A DNA stretch of 64,000 bases, taken from positions 1,175,501 through 1,239,500 of the forward strand of contig NZ_CP016294.1 of assembly GCF_001704155.1 (NCBI RefSeq), written 5' to 3'. Shown here piece by piece: positions 16,220 through 26,521 of the stretch. The translations under genes were made by a program, and so were the position numbers. This DNA comes from Stenotrophomonas rhizophila. Its GTDB lineage: Bacteria > Pseudomonadota > Gammaproteobacteria > Xanthomonadales > Xanthomonadaceae. Each line of letters starts with the position of its first letter. The stretch's first letter is position 1. The notes under the pieces were generated by a model, which did not search any database, was not told the DNA's origin, and saw only the letters and a list, made by a program, of their open reading frames with translations.

Positions 16220-16792
16220 TCAGGGCAGGGTGTAGCCAGCCTGCCGCAGCAGCCCGCCGAGGGCGATCAGCGGCAGGCCGATCAACGCGGTCGGGTCGCG
16301 GTTGTCGATCGCCTCGAACAACGTGATGCCCAGTCCCTCGCACTTGAAGCTGCCGGCGCAGTCCAGCGGCTGCTCGGCCGCCACGTAGCGGGCTATCTCG
16401 TCCGCGCCCAGTGTCCGGAAGCGGACTTCGGTCAGGTCGCAGGCCGCCAGCATCTGGTCATCGCGGACCAGGCAGATCGCGGTATGGAAGGCCACCGTCT
16501 GCCCGGACATCGCCGCCAGCTGCGCGTGCGCCCCGGGCACATCGCCGGGCTTGCCCAGCGGGGCCCCGTTCAGGTCCGCGACCTGGTCCGAGCCGATCAC
16601 CCACCGCCCCGGGTGGCGGGCGGCCACCTCGGCGGCCTTGGCCCGTGCCAGCCGGACGGCCAGCGCACGCGGCGCTTCGCCCGGCGCCGGGGACTCGTCC
16701 ACCGCCGGCCGCGCCGTCTCCAGCGGCAGGCCCAGCCGTTCCAGCAGTTCACGGCGGTAACGGGAGGTGGAGGCCAGCAGCAGGGGAAGCAT
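16220..16792 (-). CDS. 7-methyl-GTP pyrophosphatase (Maf family, YceF type)
   Basis: A 190-residue nucleotide pyrophosphatase that cleaves m7GTP and related modified nucleotides. The Maf motif LLASTSRYRRELLERLGL opens it and SDQVADLNG holds the catalytic acid region. CAGSFKCEGLGITLFEAIDNRDPTALIGLPL is the YceF-type C-terminus. The much longer upstream frame is antisense to yceD and rejected; ATG 16792 matches the family start. It is divergent from yceD-rpmF, with about 100 bp between, the usual maf-yceD-rpmF neighbourhood. Confidence 0.95.
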   Translation of the reverse strand: MLPLLLASTSRYRRELLERLGLPLETARPAVDESPAPGEAPRALAVRLARAKAAEVAARHPGRWVIGSDQVADLNGAPLGKPGDVPGAHAQLAAMSGQTVAFHTAICLVRDDQMLAACDLTEVRFRTLGADEIARYVAAEQPLDCAGSFKCEGLGITLFEAIDNRDPTALIGLPLIALGGLLRQAGYTLP

Positions 16793-16894
16793 GCGACAAT
16801 ACCGGGGTGACAGGGGTGGGCGGCACTCTACCGCACGCCCTCGTGTCGCGGGTAATTGACAACCGCCGGCGGCATCCTTAACATTCAGCGGCTT

Positions 16895-17404
16895 ATGTCC
16901 GCGAACGTGCCCGAATTGCTGGATGCCTGGCGGATGGTCGCAGCACGAAGGTGCTTCGACGGTCAGGTAGAACTGGCAGAAATGACCCGCCTGCAAGGCC
17001 TTGTTGCCGATACCGAGGGCAAGTGCACGTTTGCGCTTGAATTCGGCCACGACGACATCCTGCGGGTATCCTATGTGGACCTGACCATCGATACCGCGCT
17101 GCCGCTGATCTGTCAGCGCAGCCTGCAGCGCTTCCTGCTGCCGGTGTCGGTCAAGCAGCGGCTCGGCCTGATCCGCAGCGAAGACGAAGAGTCGTCGCTG
17201 CCGGAAGAGTACGAGGCGATGCTGGTGCCCGAAGACGGCAGCCTGCGTCCGCTGGACCTGGTCGAGGACGAACTGGTCCTGGCCGTGCCGGTGGTGCCGC
17301 TGTCGCCCGAGGGTGAAGCGGTGGACCGGGACTGGGCACCGACCGAAGAAGAACAGAGCAAGGCCAATCCGTTCGCGGCATTGGCGGCGCTGAAGAAACA
17401 ATAG
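16895..17404 (+). CDS. yceD: YceD family protein (DUF177), 23S rRNA accumulation protein
   Basis: A 169-residue acidic protein required in E. coli for normal 23S rRNA levels. [12 protein letters not shown] strands and the motif [20 protein letters not shown] are shared with the family. The C-terminus ends in [12 protein letters not shown], the usual YceD tail. The ATG at 16895 ([10 protein letters not shown]) is preferred over a TTG at 16856 that lies in a repeat-like sequence. It is directly upstream of rpmF, as in most proteobacteria. Confidence 0.92.
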   Translation: MSANVPELLDAWRMVAARRCFDGQVELAEMTRLQGLVADTEGKCTFALEFGHDDILRVSYVDLTIDTALPLICQRSLQRFLLPVSVKQRLGLIRSEDEESSLPEEYEAMLVPEDGSLRPLDLVEDELVLAVPVVPLSPEGEAVDRDWAPTEEEQSKANPFAALAALKKQ

Positions 17405-17513
17405 CAGCCGGATTGTCGTCGGCGGCTGCGGCGAAAGCGAAGACTGTGCTGGGCGCTGGCGTCCTGCGCGACGATACGACGAAGCAAAAACGAACCGAGT
17501 TTGGAGCAATCCC

Positions 17514-17711
17514 ATGGCTGTGCAGAAATCCCGTGTTACCCCGTCCCGCCGCGGCCAGCGCCGTTCGCATGACGCCCTGAGCGCCAAGCAGCTGTCCACC
17601 GACCCGACCACCGGCGAAGTGCATCTGCGTCACCACATCACTGCTGACGGTTTCTACCGCGGCAAGAAGGTGATCACGACCAAGTCGAACTCGGCCGTCG
17701 AAGAAGATTGA
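17514..17711 (+). CDS. rpmF: 50S ribosomal protein L32
   Basis: A 65-residue basic ribosomal protein. [20 protein letters not shown] is the conserved L32 N-terminus. The protein has no zinc-binding Cys pairs, so it is the zinc-independent (C-minus) form. A GGAG lies at good distance upstream of ATG 17514. It is placed between yceD and fabH, linking ribosome supply with lipid synthesis. Confidence 0.98.
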   Translation: MAVQKSRVTPSRRGQRRSHDALSAKQLSTDPTTGEVHLRHHITADGFYRGKKVITTKSNSAVEED

Positions 17712-17721
17712 TCTGTGTGAG

Positions 17722-17750
17722 GGCCGCTGCCCGGTCGGGCAGCGGCCTTT
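17722..17750 (+). terminator. Strong hairpin between rpmF and fabH
   Basis: GGCCGCTGCCC-GGTC-GGGCAGCGGCC, 11 bp, followed only by TTT. It probably acts as a partial terminator or mRNA-stabilising stem between the ribosomal and fatty-acid genes. Confidence 0.6.
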
Positions 17751-17777
17751 ACCCTTTCTTCCGTTACAGGAAATGCA

Positions 17778-18755
17778 ATGAGCAAGCGGATCTACTCGAG
17801 GATCGCGGGCACTGGTAGTTACTTGCCCGAAAAAGTGTTGACCAACCAGGATCTGGAGAAAATGGTCGACACCAGCGATGAGTGGATCCAGACGCGCACC
17901 GGTATCCGCGAGCGGCACATCGCCGCCGACACGGAAACCACCAGCGACCTCGGCTACCACGCCGCGGTACGTGCGCTGGAAGCGGCCGGTATCGACGCTT
18001 CCCAGCTGGACATGATCGTGGTGGGAACCACCACCCCCGATCTGATCTTCCCGTCCACCGCGTGCCTGATCCAGGCCAAGCTCGGTGCGAGCGGCTGCCC
18101 TGCCTTCGACGTCAACGCCGCCTGTTCGGGCTTCGTGTTCGCGCTGGGCGTGGCCGACAAATTCATTCGTTCCGGTGATGCACGCCACGTGCTGGTCATC
18201 GGTGCGGAAACCCTGACCCGTATCGTCGACTGGAACGACCGCACCACCTGCGTGCTGTTCGGCGATGGTGCGGGCGCGGTGGTGCTCAAGGCCGACGAAG
18301 ACACCGGCATCCTGAGCACCCACCTGCATTCGGATGGCAGCAAGAAAGAGCTGCTGTGGAACCCGGTGGGCGTCTCGGCCGGCTTCGGCGAAGGCGAGCA
18401 GGCCCGCGGCGCGATCCTGATGAAGGGCAACGACGTGTTCAAGTACGCCGTCAAGGCGCTGGACTCGGTCGTGGACGAAACCCTCGACGCCAATGGCATG
18501 ACCAAGGCCGACCTGGACTGGCTGATTCCGCACCAGGCCAACCTGCGCATCATCGAAGCCACCGCCAAGCGGCTGGACATGTCGATGGACCAGGTCGTGG
18601 TCACCGTGGACAGGCACGGCAACACCTCCTCCGCTTCGGTGCCGATGGCGCTGGACGTGGCGGTGCGCTCGGGCAAGGTACAGCGCGGCCAGCTGCTGCT
18701 GCTGGAAGCCTTCGGCGGCGGCTTCACCTGGGGTTCGGCGCTGCTGCGTTATTAA
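17778..18755 (+). CDS. fabH: 3-oxoacyl-ACP synthase III
   Basis: A 325-residue ketosynthase that starts fatty acid synthesis by condensing an acyl-CoA primer with malonyl-ACP in the cytoplasm. The catalytic Cys116 is in DVNAACSGF, His in [11 protein letters not shown] and Asn in [11 protein letters not shown]. The opening [17 protein letters not shown] is canonical. It is preceded by a hairpin after rpmF and followed by a terminator, then a kinase-like gene before fabD. Confidence 0.97.
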   Translation: MSKRIYSRIAGTGSYLPEKVLTNQDLEKMVDTSDEWIQTRTGIRERHIAADTETTSDLGYHAAVRALEAAGIDASQLDMIVVGTTTPDLIFPSTACLIQAKLGASGCPAFDVNAACSGFVFALGVADKFIRSGDARHVLVIGAETLTRIVDWNDRTTCVLFGDGAGAVVLKADEDTGILSTHLHSDGSKKELLWNPVGVSAGFGEGEQARGAILMKGNDVFKYAVKALDSVVDETLDANGMTKADLDWLIPHQANLRIIEATAKRLDMSMDQVVVTVDRHGNTSSASVPMALDVAVRSGKVQRGQLLLLEAFGGGFTWGSALLRY

Positions 18756-18776
18756 TACGTTAATCGGTTCACACGA

Positions 18777-18801
18777 AACGGCCCCGATGGGGCCGTTTTG
18801 C
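18777..18801 (+). terminator. Intrinsic terminator after fabH
   Basis: AACGGCCCC-GAT-GGGGCCGTT followed by TTG. The hairpin lies directly before the kinase-like gene, so readthrough or a new promoter is needed for that gene and fabD. Confidence 0.75.
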
Positions 18802-18818
18802 ATTTCTGGAGGTGTGTC

Positions 18819-19601
18819 ATGGTCGAACCCATTGTCATCGAGGGCCAGCGCGCCTGGCTGAAGCAGTACGGTGAAAGCAGCCGCGCGGTCGCGCTGGGCC
18901 TGCTCAATTTCGTGGCCAACCGCTTCCAGCTGGACGCGCTGCGCCCACCGCCGCACCGCGGCGGTGACGCCGCCCGGGAAACCGAGGCGCGGCGCCTGGC
19001 CGAACTGCAGGCGCAGGGGGTGAACGTGCCGCACGTGATCGGCAGCGGCCATGCCTCGCTGGTGCTGGGCGACAACGGCAGCTCCTTCAACACCTGCCTG
19101 CGCCAGGCCGACGATGCCGGCCGCGACGCATTGGTGTCGGCGGCGATGGAGGCCATCGTGGCCGCCCATGCCAAGGGCGCCTATTTCGGCCAGCCACTGC
19201 CGCGCAACCTGACCTGGGATGGCCGGGCCATCGGCTTCATCGATTTCGAGGAAGATCCGCTGGAAGTGATGGACCTGGCCCAGGCCCAGGCCCGCGACTG
19301 GCTGATGTTCGGCTATGGCGTGGCCAAGTACTACGAACACCGCCCCGAGCAGCTGCAGGCGCTGATGGCGGCAGCCATGGATGGCGAAGACGCCCCGGTG
19401 CTGGCGCATGCGCACGAGGTTTCCGGCCGGCTGCAGCGCCTGGCCCGCTACAGCATGAAGATGGGGCGCTCGGCGCGCACGCTGGCGCACGCCATCGTGA
19501 TCGTGCACGGGGCGACCACGCTGGGCATGTTGATGTTGGTGGCAATCTGTTTTGATTTCTTCAGCGATGGCGACCTGGACATTCTGCAGCTGTTTGTTTG
19601 A
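18819..19601 (+). CDS. Protein-kinase-like (BUD32/LPS-kinase-like) membrane protein
   Basis: A 260-residue protein with a kinase-like fold. LAELQAQGVNVPHVIGSGHA and VLGDNGSSFNTCLRQA resemble the N-lobe. GAYFGQPLPRNLTWDGRAIGFIDFEEDP matches a catalytic loop and metal-binding Asp, although the usual His-Asp of the loop is replaced by Gln-Pro-Leu-Pro-Arg-Asn. The C-terminus has one hydrophobic helix (HAIVIVHGATTLGMLMLVAI). ATG 18819 has TGGAGG upstream. It interrupts the usual fabH-fabD order and is bounded by a terminator and a palindrome. Substrate unknown; phosphorylation of an envelope sugar is conceivable. Confidence 0.65.
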   Translation: MVEPIVIEGQRAWLKQYGESSRAVALGLLNFVANRFQLDALRPPPHRGGDAARETEARRLAELQAQGVNVPHVIGSGHASLVLGDNGSSFNTCLRQADDAGRDALVSAAMEAIVAAHAKGAYFGQPLPRNLTWDGRAIGFIDFEEDPLEVMDLAQAQARDWLMFGYGVAKYYEHRPEQLQALMAAAMDGEDAPVLAHAHEVSGRLQRLARYSMKMGRSARTLAHAIVIVHGATTLGMLMLVAICFDFFSDGDLDILQLFV

Positions 19602-19607
19602 GGGCCT

Positions 19608-19626
19608 GCCGACCAACGGTCGGCAC
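19608..19626 (-). repeat. SMAG-related palindrome
   Basis: TGCCGACC-AAC-GGTCGGCA, 8-bp stem, the same stem as the element at 55954-55976 but without a clean GTAG head. It sits just after the stop codon of the kinase-like gene. Confidence 0.6.
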
Positions 19627-19718
19627 CTGCCGGGGGCTGGTCAATACGCGCCAGTACAGACGAAGCGCGGTATTCCCCCTTATCATTCGCCGTTCGATTT
19701 TTGCAGGCGGAACTCCGC

Positions 19719-20663
19719 GTGACCGATTCCAATCTCGCTTTCGTGTTCCCCGGCCAGGGCTCGCAGTCGTTGGGCATGCTGGCTGAACTGGCTGAACTGC
19801 ACCCGCAGGTGCGTGAAGCGTTCACCGAAGCCTCCGATGGCGCCGGCGTGGACCTGTGGGCGCTGTCGCAGGGCGGCCCGGAAGAGATGCTCAACCGCAC
19901 CGAGTACACCCAGCCGGCCCTGCTGGCCGCCAGCATCGGCGTGTGGCGCGCATGGCAGGCCGTCGGCGGTGCCCAGCCGGCCGTGCTGGCCGGGCACAGC
20001 TTGGGCGAGTACACCGCCCTGGTGGCCGCCGGCGCACTGTCGCTGCGTGACGGCGCGCACCTGGTGCGCCTGCGCGGCCAGCTGATGCAGGACGCCGCCC
20101 CGACCGGCGTGGGCGCCATGGCCGCCGTGCTCGGCGCCGAAGACGCCCTCGTCAAGGAAGTCTGTGAACAGGCCTCCGGCAGCCAGGTGGTGGTGCCGGC
20201 CAACTACAACTCGCCCGGCCAGATCGTCATCGGCGGCGATGCCGCTGCCGTCGACCGCGCCTTGGCGCTGCTGGCCGAAAAGGGCGTGCGCAAGGCCGTG
20301 AAGCTGGCCGTCAGCGTGCCCTCGCACACCCCGCTCATGCGCGAAGCCGCCAACCGCCTGCAGGAAACCATGGCTGGCCTGGACTGGCGCGTGCCGGCCT
20401 TGCCGGTGGTGCAGAACGTGGATGCCCGCGTGCACGACGGCATCGATGCCATCCGCACCGCCCTGGTCCAGCAGTTGTACCTGCCGGTGCAGTGGACCGG
20501 CTGCGTCGAAGCCCTGGCCGCGCGCGGCGTGACCCGCGTGGCCGAATGCGGCCCCGGCAAGGTGCTCAGCGGCTTGATCAAGCGCATCGACAAGGGCCTG
20601 GATGCGCGCACACTGTCCACGCCCGCCGACTTCGAGACGGCCCGCGAGACCTGGGCCGCCTGA
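19719..20663 (+). CDS. fabD: Malonyl-CoA:ACP transacylase
   Basis: A 314-residue enzyme that moves malonate from CoA to ACP. The nucleophile Ser94 is in GHSLGEYT, with the N-terminal signature FVFPGQGSQSLGM. The catalytic His is in VSVPSHTPLM. GTG 19719 was chosen because AGGCGGA lies upstream and the protein then begins TDSNLAFVFPGQ; a TTG six codons earlier is possible. It leads the fabD-fabG-acpP-fabF block. Confidence 0.97.
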   Translation: MTDSNLAFVFPGQGSQSLGMLAELAELHPQVREAFTEASDGAGVDLWALSQGGPEEMLNRTEYTQPALLAASIGVWRAWQAVGGAQPAVLAGHSLGEYTALVAAGALSLRDGAHLVRLRGQLMQDAAPTGVGAMAAVLGAEDALVKEVCEQASGSQVVVPANYNSPGQIVIGGDAAAVDRALALLAEKGVRKAVKLAVSVPSHTPLMREAANRLQETMAGLDWRVPALPVVQNVDARVHDGIDAIRTALVQQLYLPVQWTGCVEALAARGVTRVAECGPGKVLSGLIKRIDKGLDARTLSTPADFETARETWAA

Positions 20664-20739
20664 TGACTTTCGACCGCGTTCGCCACGTGCCAGCCCCCGG
20701 GCCGGCGCTGCGGACCGGTCCCGTTCGAGGAAACTGAGC

Positions 20740-21483
20740 ATGAGCAAGCCCCTTCAGGGTGAAATCGCACTGGTGACCGGCGCCAGCCGTGGCATCGGCG
20801 CGGCGATCGCCGATGCACTGGCCGCGCAGGGCGCGACCGTGATCGGTACCGCCACCACCGAATCCGGTGCTGCCGCCATCGGCGAGCGCCTGGCTGCCGC
20901 AGGCGGCCACGGCCGCGCGCTGAACGTGACCGACCCGGCCGCGCTCGAGTCCGTGCTGGACGGCATTGCCAAGGAATTCGGTGCCATCACCATCCTGGTC
21001 AACAACGCCGGCATCACCCGCGACAACCTGCTGCTGCGCATGAAGGACGAGGACTGGCAGGCCATCCTCGACACCAACCTGACCAGCGTCTACCGCACTT
21101 CCAAGGCCGTCATCCGCGGCATGATGAAGGCGCGCAAGGGCCGCATCATCAACATCGCCTCGGTGATCGGCGTGACCGGCAATGCCGGCCAGGCCAATTA
21201 CGCCGCGGCCAAGGCCGGCATCATCGCCTTCTCCAAGTCGCTGGCCAAGGAAATCGGCTCGCGCGGCATCACGGTCAACGTGGTGGCCCCAGGCTTCATC
21301 GATACCGACATGACCAAGGCGTTGCCGGAAGAACAGCGCACCGGCCTGGTCAAGTCGATCGCCCTGGAACGCCTGGGCGAGCCGTCCGACATCGCCAATG
21401 CGGTGGCGTTCCTGGCCGGTCCCTCGGCCAGCTACATCACCGGCGAAACCCTCCATGTGAACGGCGGCATGTACATGCCGTAA
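20740..21483 (+). CDS. fabG: 3-oxoacyl-ACP reductase
   Basis: A 247-residue NADPH-dependent SDR that reduces 3-ketoacyl-ACP. The cofactor motif is TGASRGIG near residues 14-21, followed by NNAGI. The catalytic Ser lies after INIASVIG and Tyr-Lys is in YAAAKAG. The ATG at 20740 begins MSKPLQGEIALVTG; the upstream in-frame extension overlaps fabD and is not used. It is 76 bp after fabD. Confidence 0.97.
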   Translation: MSKPLQGEIALVTGASRGIGAAIADALAAQGATVIGTATTESGAAAIGERLAAAGGHGRALNVTDPAALESVLDGIAKEFGAITILVNNAGITRDNLLLRMKDEDWQAILDTNLTSVYRTSKAVIRGMMKARKGRIINIASVIGVTGNAGQANYAAAKAGIIAFSKSLAKEIGSRGITVNVVAPGFIDTDMTKALPEEQRTGLVKSIALERLGEPSDIANAVAFLAGPSASYITGETLHVNGGMYMP

Positions 21484-21636
21484 GCATGTGGTGCAGGGAC
21501 TGCACCGCAAGTGGTTGATCCAAATGGAGTTTTGCAGCCATGCAAGGCCCCTGCGGTTTCCACTACACTATCCCACGGCCATCGCCATTTGATGGCGTCA
21601 CTTTTTGAACCACTACTCCATCTGGAGCGATATCCA

Positions 21637-21876
21637 ATGAGCACCATCGAAGAACGCGTCAAGAAAATCGTCGTCGAACAGCTTGGCGTCAAGGAAGAAG
21701 AAGTTGTCACCACCGCATCGTTCGTCGATGACCTGGGTGCCGACTCCCTGGACACCGTTGAACTGGTGATGGCGCTGGAAGAAGAATTCGAGTGCGAGAT
21801 CCCGGACGAAGAAGCCGAGAAGATCAGCACCGTCCAGGCTGCGATCGACTACGTCAAGGCTCACGTCAAGGCGTGA
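21637..21876 (+). CDS. acpP: Acyl carrier protein
   Basis: A 79-residue acidic helical protein that carries growing acyl chains on a 4'-phosphopantetheine attached to Ser37 in the [11 protein letters not shown] motif. The N-terminus [20 protein letters not shown] is canonical. The start at 21637 was fixed by homology, and TGGAG lies 12 bases before it. About 150 bp separate it from fabG, so it may also have its own promoter. Confidence 0.98.
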   Translation: MSTIEERVKKIVVEQLGVKEEEVVTTASFVDDLGADSLDTVELVMALEEEFECEIPDEEAEKISTVQAAIDYVKAHVKA

Positions 21877-21935
21877 TGTCGGGCGGCTTGCGCGCGGTAG
21901 TGGTGCTTACCGCCACCGCGTGCAGCAAACCCATG

Positions 21936-21957
21936 GGGCCGCGCTTGCGGCCCTGTG
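21936..21957 (+). terminator. GC-rich hairpin between acpP and fabF
   Basis: GGGGCCGC-GCTT-GCGGCCCT then TGTGCTTTT. It could attenuate transcription after the highly expressed acpP. The T tract is interrupted, so it is weak evidence for termination. Confidence 0.45.
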
Positions 21958-22012
21958 CTTTTGAGCGTTACACCGCGTCAACCCCGCACTACCCGGGTCA
22001 GGAGAATCTGCA

Positions 22013-23275
<1,263 letters not shown>

Positions 23276-23361
23276 GCGCGCCACCCAACGTCACCGCACC
23301 GGGCCGCCATCTTGGCGGCCTTGGTGTATCTGGCCCCCGCACTTACTTTGGTTGCCCTGCC

Positions 23362-24717
23362 ATGTTCCAGACCCGCCTGCTGCCCGACACCACCGACCTG
23401 CTTGCGCTGCAGCGGCTGGCGCCGGAGCGTTACCCGCTGCTGATGGAATCCACCGCCTCGGGTACCGCGCAGGGCCGCTGGGACCTGCTGCTGATGGGCA
23501 ACGGTGAATCGCTGGCGTTGCATGCCGATGGGGTGGTGCGCGACCACGACGGTGCTGTGCATGCAGGTCATTTCCTGGACGTGCTTGACGCGCATTGGCA
23601 AACGCTGCGATTGCCGCGCGAAGAAACCACCCTCCCGTTCCGGGGCGGCTGGGCACTGATGCTCGACTACGAACTGGCCGGCCAGATCGAAACCGTGCTC
23701 AGCCTGCCGGCGCGCGCCGACGGCCTGCCCAGTGCGCTGGCCTTGCGCTGTCCGGCCGCCGTGCTGCACGACCGCGTGCTCGGCCAGTTCCACGCCGTGT
23801 GCGAAACCGACCACGCCGCCCAGCTCGACACGCTGCTGCAGGACCTGGCGGCCACCGCCACGCTGCCGCCGCTGCCGCAGTGGCAGCCACCGGCGCAGAT
23901 GGAAGAGGACGCACCCACGCGCTTCACCGACGGCGTGGGCAGGGTCATCGAGTACCTGCGCGCCGGTGATGTGTTCCAGGTAAACCTGTCGCGGCGCTGG
24001 GTCGCGCATTTCGATGAGGCGCTGTCACCGCAGGCGCTGTACGCGCAGCTGCGCGTGGCCAACCCGGCGCCGTTCGCCGGCCTGTTCATCGCGCAGGGCA
24101 GGGCAGTGGTGAGCTCCTCGCCGGAGCGCCTGGTCTCGGTGCATGGCGATGACGTGCAGACCCGCCCGATTGCCGGCACGCGCCCGCGCTTCGCCGGCGA
24201 CGACGATGCCGAACGCATCCGCGAACTGGTCGGCCACCCCAAGGAGCGCGCCGAACACGTGATGCTGATCGACCTGGAGCGTAACGACCTGGGCCGCATC
24301 TGCACCGCTGGCAGCGTGGAAGTGGATGAGCTGATGAGCGTGGAAAGCTACGCGCACGTGCACCACATCGTGAGCAACGTGCGCGGCCGCCTGCGACCGG
24401 GCGTGAGCCCCGGCCAGGTGATTGCCGCCACCTTCCCCGGCGGCACCATCACCGGCTGCCCGAAGGTGCGCTGCATGGAGATCATCGCTGAGCTCGAACA
24501 GACCGCGCGCGGCGCCTACACCGGCGCGTTCGGCTGGCTGAACCGCGATGGCGACCTGGACCTGAACATCCTTATCCGCACTGCCGAAGTAGCCGGCACC
24601 CACGCCGCCTTCCGCACCGGCGCCGGCATCGTGGTCGATTCGGATCCGGCAAAGGAGCTGGACGAAACCCGCGCCAAGGCCCGCGGCCTGATGCGCGCGC
24701 TCGGCCGCCAGGAATGA
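23362..24717 (+). CDS. pabB: Aminodeoxychorismate synthase component I
   Basis: A 451-residue chorismate-using enzyme that makes 4-amino-4-deoxychorismate for folate with a separate glutaminase subunit. The C-terminal chorismate-binding domain has RPIAGTRPR, the ERAEHVMLIDLERNDLGRI segment and GGTITGCPKVRCMEIIAELE. The N-terminal region is the divergent PabB/TrpE lobe. The family resemblance to TrpE is shared, but the fab-pabB-mltG-tmk context is that of pabB. ATG 23362 fits the family start; a longer frame overlaps fabF in another frame. Confidence 0.93.
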   Translation: MFQTRLLPDTTDLLALQRLAPERYPLLMESTASGTAQGRWDLLLMGNGESLALHADGVVRDHDGAVHAGHFLDVLDAHWQTLRLPREETTLPFRGGWALMLDYELAGQIETVLSLPARADGLPSALALRCPAAVLHDRVLGQFHAVCETDHAAQLDTLLQDLAATATLPPLPQWQPPAQMEEDAPTRFTDGVGRVIEYLRAGDVFQVNLSRRWVAHFDEALSPQALYAQLRVANPAPFAGLFIAQGRAVVSSSPERLVSVHGDDVQTRPIAGTRPRFAGDDDAERIRELVGHPKERAEHVMLIDLERNDLGRICTAGSVEVDELMSVESYAHVHHIVSNVRGRLRPGVSPGQVIAATFPGGTITGCPKVRCMEIIAELEQTARGAYTGAFGWLNRDGDLDLNILIRTAEVAGTHAAFRTGAGIVVDSDPAKELDETRAKARGLMRALGRQE

Positions 24718-24747
24718 GCCAAGGTATGCTGTAGGGCGAACAAACCC

Positions 24748-24770
24748 GTAGAGCCACGCCCTGCGTGGCT
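24748..24770 (+). repeat. GTAG-headed palindrome (SMAG)
   Basis: GTAG, stem AGCCACGC / GCGTGGCT with loop CCT. The stem is identical to the element at 1563-1585. It lies between pabB and mltG, inside the operon. Confidence 0.8.
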
Positions 24771-24791
24771 GCACCACCCACCGAGGAATGC

Positions 24792-25856
24792 ATGGCAGGC
24801 GTAAAACGAGGTTGTCTAACGGTCCTGACGGTATTGCTGCTGGGCGCGCTTCTCTTGGCCGCCGCCGGCGCATGGTTCTGGCACAGCCAGAGCGGCTTCG
24901 CCGACACCGCCATCAGCCCCGACCAGCCAAGCGTCGTCATCGCCCCGGGCGATGGCCTGCAGACCGTCGTGCGCAAGCTGCGCGATGCCGGCGTGGATGA
25001 AGGCAACGACACCCAGTGGCAGCTGCTCGCGCGCCAGTTGGACGCGGCCGGCAAGCTCAAGGTCGGCGAGTACGCACTGGACGCCAAGCTCACCCCGCGC
25101 GAACTGCTCACCCGCATGCGCCAGGGCCGCACCCTGCAGCACCGCGTCACCATCGTGGAAGGCTGGAACATCCGCCAGCTGCGCGCCGCGCTCAAGCGCG
25201 CCGATCCGCTCATCCACAAAACCGACGAACTGGACGATGCTGCGCTGATGAAGACGCTCGGCTTCCCCGGCCAGCACCCGGAAGGCCGCTTCCTGCCCGA
25301 GACCTACGTCTACCAGCGCGGCGATACCGACCTGGACGTGCTCAAGCGCGCCCACGCCGCCATGGAAAAGGAACTGGCCGCCGCCTGGGAAAGCCGCGCC
25401 GACGACCTGCCGCTGAATTCCCCGTATGAGCTGCTGATTCTGGCGTCCATCATCGAAAAAGAAACCGCGCTGCCCAGCGAGCGCCCGCAGATTGCCGGCG
25501 TGTTCGTGCGCCGCCTGAAGATGGGCATGCGCCTGCAGACCGACCCGACTGTGATCTACGGCATCGGCAGCAGCTACGACGGCAACATCCGCAAGCGCGA
25601 CCTCACCACCGATACGCCGTACAACACCTACACCCGCGCCGGGCTGACCCCCACGCCGATCGCCATGCCGGGCCGCGACGCCCTGCAGGCCGCCGCACGC
25701 CCGGCCCCGGGCGATGCGCTGTACTTCGTGGCTGTCGGCGATGGCAGCGGCGCGCACGTGTTCTCGGCCAACTACACCGACCACAACGCCGCCGTGGCGC
25801 GTTACCTGCAGCAGCTGCGCCAGCAGCGCGCCCAGCCGCAGGCGGCACCGCAATGA
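24792..25856 (+). CDS. mltG: Endolytic murein transglycosylase MltG
   Basis: A 354-residue membrane-anchored lytic transglycosylase that cuts nascent glycan strands and sets their length. A short cytoplasmic tail is followed by a membrane helix at residues 8-30. The YceG domain follows, with VEGWNIRQL, PEGRFLPETYVY and the catalytic Glu222 in SIIEKETALPSER. The ATG at 24792 after GAGGAA is preferred to an upstream in-frame start that reads through the SMAG element. The gene overlaps tmk by 4 bp, the common mltG-tmk-holB order. Confidence 0.96.
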   Translation: MAGVKRGCLTVLTVLLLGALLLAAAGAWFWHSQSGFADTAISPDQPSVVIAPGDGLQTVVRKLRDAGVDEGNDTQWQLLARQLDAAGKLKVGEYALDAKLTPRELLTRMRQGRTLQHRVTIVEGWNIRQLRAALKRADPLIHKTDELDDAALMKTLGFPGQHPEGRFLPETYVYQRGDTDLDVLKRAHAAMEKELAAAWESRADDLPLNSPYELLILASIIEKETALPSERPQIAGVFVRRLKMGMRLQTDPTVIYGIGSSYDGNIRKRDLTTDTPYNTYTRAGLTPTPIAMPGRDALQAAARPAPGDALYFVAVGDGSGAHVFSANYTDHNAAVARYLQQLRQQRAQPQAAPQ

Positions 25857-26521
25857 GCCCCGCACTGCGCCGCCACCCGCGGTTCATCAGCCTGGAAGGC
25901 GGCGAGGGCGCGGGCAAGACCACCGCGCTCAACGCCATCCGCGCTGCGCTGCAGGCGCAGGGCTGTGAGGTGGTGCTCACCCGCGAACCCGGCGGCACCC
26001 CGCTGGCCGAGCGCATCCGCGCACTGGTGCTGACTCCGGATCCGGAAATCGCCGCCGAGCCGCTCAGCGCCGAAGCCGAGCTGCTGCTGGTGTTCGCCGC
26101 CCGTGCCCAGCACGTGCGCCAGGTGATCGAACCGGCCCTGCGCCGGGGCTGCTACGTGCTCAGCGACCGCTTCACCGATTCCAGCTACGCCTACCAGGGC
26201 GGTGGCCGTGGCCTGGAGCCGGCGTGGATCGCCGAGCTCGAACGCCGCGCGGTGGGCCTGCTGCCCGGCCTGACCCTGCTGCTGGATGTGGACGTGGCCG
26301 TGGGCCGCGCCCGCGCCAACGGCCGCGACCTGTGGCCGGACCGCATCGAAAGCGAGCAGGACGATTTCTTCCAGCGCGTGCGCGCGGTGTTCCGCGAGCG
26401 CGCCACCCAGGACCCCACGCGGTTCCGCCTGATCGACGCCAGCCAGGACCAGGCCGGCGTGGCCGCCCAGGTCGTGGATGCCATCAACGCATACCTCACC
26501 AAGGAGGGCGGTAATGGCTGA
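25853..26521 (+). CDS. tmk: Thymidylate kinase
   Basis: A 222-residue kinase that converts dTMP to dTDP. The P-loop is EGGEGAGKTT near residue 17. The DRF motif region is VLSDRFTDSSYAYQGGGRG, and the lid carries ARANGRDLWPDRIES. It is slightly longer at the N-terminus than the E. coli enzyme. ATGA overlap with mltG and 8-bp overlap with holB show a coupled operon feeding DNA replication. Confidence 0.97.
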   Translation: MSPALRRHPRFISLEGGEGAGKTTALNAIRAALQAQGCEVVLTREPGGTPLAERIRALVLTPDPEIAAEPLSAEAELLLVFAARAQHVRQVIEPALRRGCYVLSDRFTDSSYAYQGGGRGLEPAWIAELERRAVGLLPGLTLLLDVDVAVGRARANGRDLWPDRIESEQDDFFQRVRAVFRERATQDPTRFRLIDASQDQAGVAAQVVDAINAYLTKEGGNG

